7,330 nucleotides of DNA from positions 3,614 to 10,943 of the forward strand of contig PMXH01000350.1 of NCBI GenBank assembly GCA_003165855.1. Direction: 5' to 3'. The notes beneath the pieces were generated by a model. That model saw nothing but the letters and a program-made list of their open reading frames with translations. It was not told where the DNA came from and did no database searches. The position numbers and the translations under genes are program-made. Source of the DNA: Acidobacteriaceae bacterium (GTDB lineage Bacteria; Acidobacteriota; Terriglobia; Terriglobales; Acidobacteriaceae). Positions 6,753 to 7,330 of the stretch are shown piece after piece. The stretch's first letter is position 1; each line of letters starts with the position of its first letter.

Positions 6753-7025
6753 TCATCGCCAGCGGTTTTTCGGCGGTTTCAGAATCTTGCGGGCCGCACG
6801 CAGGTCCCGATTCCAGGCCTTGGCCTCTTCCACCGGCAAATCGGCCTTACGGAGAATCTTGGCCAAGTCGTGGGCCAGGCAAACCCTCTCGCCATCCGGT
6901 ACCAATCGGGCCACCGGTGTGCCGTTCTTCATCAGCACAAACGTCACATTCTGATAACGCACGCGGTTCACGCACTCGGCGAAATTGCGGGCAGCCTCGG
7001 TAACCGAGATGGATGTTTTCTTCAT
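6753..7025 (-). CDS. Phd/YefM-type antitoxin of the PIN toxin
   Basis: The 90-residue product opens with the Phd/YefM DNA-binding fold: ISVTEAARNFAECVNRVRY (residues 6-24), then the strand pair VTFVLMKNGTPVARLVP. The remaining C-terminal part (about 45-90) is charged, with many Lys and Arg, and should wrap and block the toxin. Proteins of this family neutralise the partner toxin and, with it, repress their own promoter. The toxin gene follows 15 bases downstream on the same strand. A TATAAT box lies 16 bases before the ATG and an 8-bp tandem repeat overlaps it, a fitting operator. No Shine-Dalgarno is visible before the ATG at 7025, so translation probably starts from a very short leader. Pairing of a Phd-type antitoxin with a PIN toxin is well known, so this is a normal VapBC-class unit. 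Confidence 0.92.
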   Translation of the reverse strand: MKKTSISVTEAARNFAECVNRVRYQNVTFVLMKNGTPVARLVPDGERVCLAHDLAKILRKADLPVEEAKAWNRDLRAARKILKPPKNRWR

Positions 7026-7030
7026 AAAAT

Positions 7031-7046
7031 CAGATTATCAGATTAT
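7031..7046. repeat. Tandem 8-bp repeat, likely antitoxin operator
   Basis: CAGATTAT (7031-7038) is repeated exactly at 7039-7046. The repeats cover most of the TATAAT box and the expected transcription start of the toxin-antitoxin operon. This is where a Phd/YefM antitoxin-toxin complex would bind to shut off its own promoter. The operator role is inferred from position and from the general behaviour of the family. Confidence 0.5.
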
Positions 7047-7047
7047 A
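7042..7047 (-). promoter_or_regulatory. -10 box (TATAAT) of the toxin-antitoxin operon
   Basis: A perfect TATAAT on the minus strand ends 16 bases before the antitoxin ATG at 7025. Transcription would start around 7035, leaving a leader of only about 10 bases. The -35 region is poor (ATCCTT at a 17-base spacing). Confidence 0.6.
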
Positions 7048-7115
7048 CACAACTATGGACAACGAAGGATAAGGACAAGCCGGAGGAGAGAGTGCTGGAC
7101 GCGCGCGCATCGCTG

Positions 7116-7330
7116 CTACTTGTACAGATGGAATGAAACCTCGGCGGTCATCTGCACGGCAACCGGCTTGCCGTCCTTGGTTCCGGCCTCGAACCTCCAC
7201 TGCCGCACCGCTTCGATTGCTTTCTCGTCGAGGCCGCTTCCGAGACTTTGGGTAACCTTGATCATCGTGGGATTGCCGCTTGAATCTACGACTAGGGTGA
7301 GAACAGCCGTGGCTGTTGAAAAAGTCCGAG
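7116..7330 (-). CDS. TonB-family protein, C-terminal domain (5' end outside window)
   Basis: Reading the minus strand from the right edge to the TAG at 7116-7118 gives 70 complete codons without a stop. They encode a typical TonB C-terminal domain: AVLTLVVDSSGNPTMIKVTQ, then SLGSGLDEKAIEAVRQWRF, then GTKDGKPVAVQMTAEVSFHLYK at the very end. This matches the beta-strand, helix and WRF motif, and the final strands of the family. In TonB the domain lies in the periplasm and passes energy from the ExbB/ExbD complex to outer-membrane receptors. In many Acidobacteriota the same domain is also fused to other periplasmic proteins, so the full identity depends on the missing N-terminal part. The toxin-antitoxin operon begins about 90 bases downstream on the same strand with its own promoter. 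Confidence 0.9.
   Translation of the reverse strand, partial: RTFSTATAVLTLVVDSSGNPTMIKVTQSLGSGLDEKAIEAVRQWRFEAGTKDGKPVAVQMTAEVSFHLYK

Noticed and set aside
7026..7115. Terminator for the TonB-family gene in the gap before the toxin-antitoxin operon
   Set aside because: The GC-rich GCGCGCGC run at about 7100-7108 has no proper stem-loop followed by Ts on the minus strand.

Overview
The window looks like chromosomal DNA of a GC-rich, diderm soil-type bacterium, most likely an Acidobacteriota (Terriglobia-like). This is inferred from the mix of families: a TonB-type C-terminal domain and a TPR lipoprotein (outer-membrane lifestyle), a YVTN beta-propeller protein, a BrxA/BrxB-type bacilliredoxin outside the Bacillota, and short dispersed repeats in the gaps of a kind I associate with acidobacterial genomes. 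No rRNA, tRNA, CRISPR array or intact transposon is visible.

Layout, left to right. The 3' end of an unrecognised plus-strand gene (1-297) ends at a good intrinsic terminator (322-364). A repeat-bearing gap follows, then a 764-residue TPR lipoprotein (511-2805) and, 87 bases on, a bacilliredoxin (2893-3327), both on the plus strand. A 24-bp perfect palindrome sits in the gap where the bacilliredoxin gene converges on a minus-strand pair. That pair, read from right to left, is a secreted Gly-rich protein of unknown function (4639-6012) followed 18 bases later by a membrane-anchored YVTN beta-propeller (3385-4620). They probably form one operon that makes two envelope proteins. A 320-base gene-free stretch (6013-6332) holds a degenerate dispersed repeat and several small palindromes. 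Beyond it lies a compact minus-strand type II toxin-antitoxin operon: a Phd/YefM-type antitoxin (6753-7025) upstream of a VapC-like PIN toxin (6333-6737). It has a clear TATAAT box overlapped by an 8-bp tandem repeat that could be its autoregulatory operator. The right edge is the C-terminal part of a TonB-family protein on the minus strand (7116-7330, 5' end outside the window).

The genes mostly concern the cell envelope (TPR lipoprotein, secreted protein, propeller, TonB-type protein), with one cytoplasmic thiol-redox protein and a toxin-antitoxin cassette between envelope genes. I see no complete new defence or biosynthetic system. The least understood parts are the secreted protein/propeller pair, the intergenic palindromic repeats, and the compact promoter/operator of the toxin-antitoxin unit.
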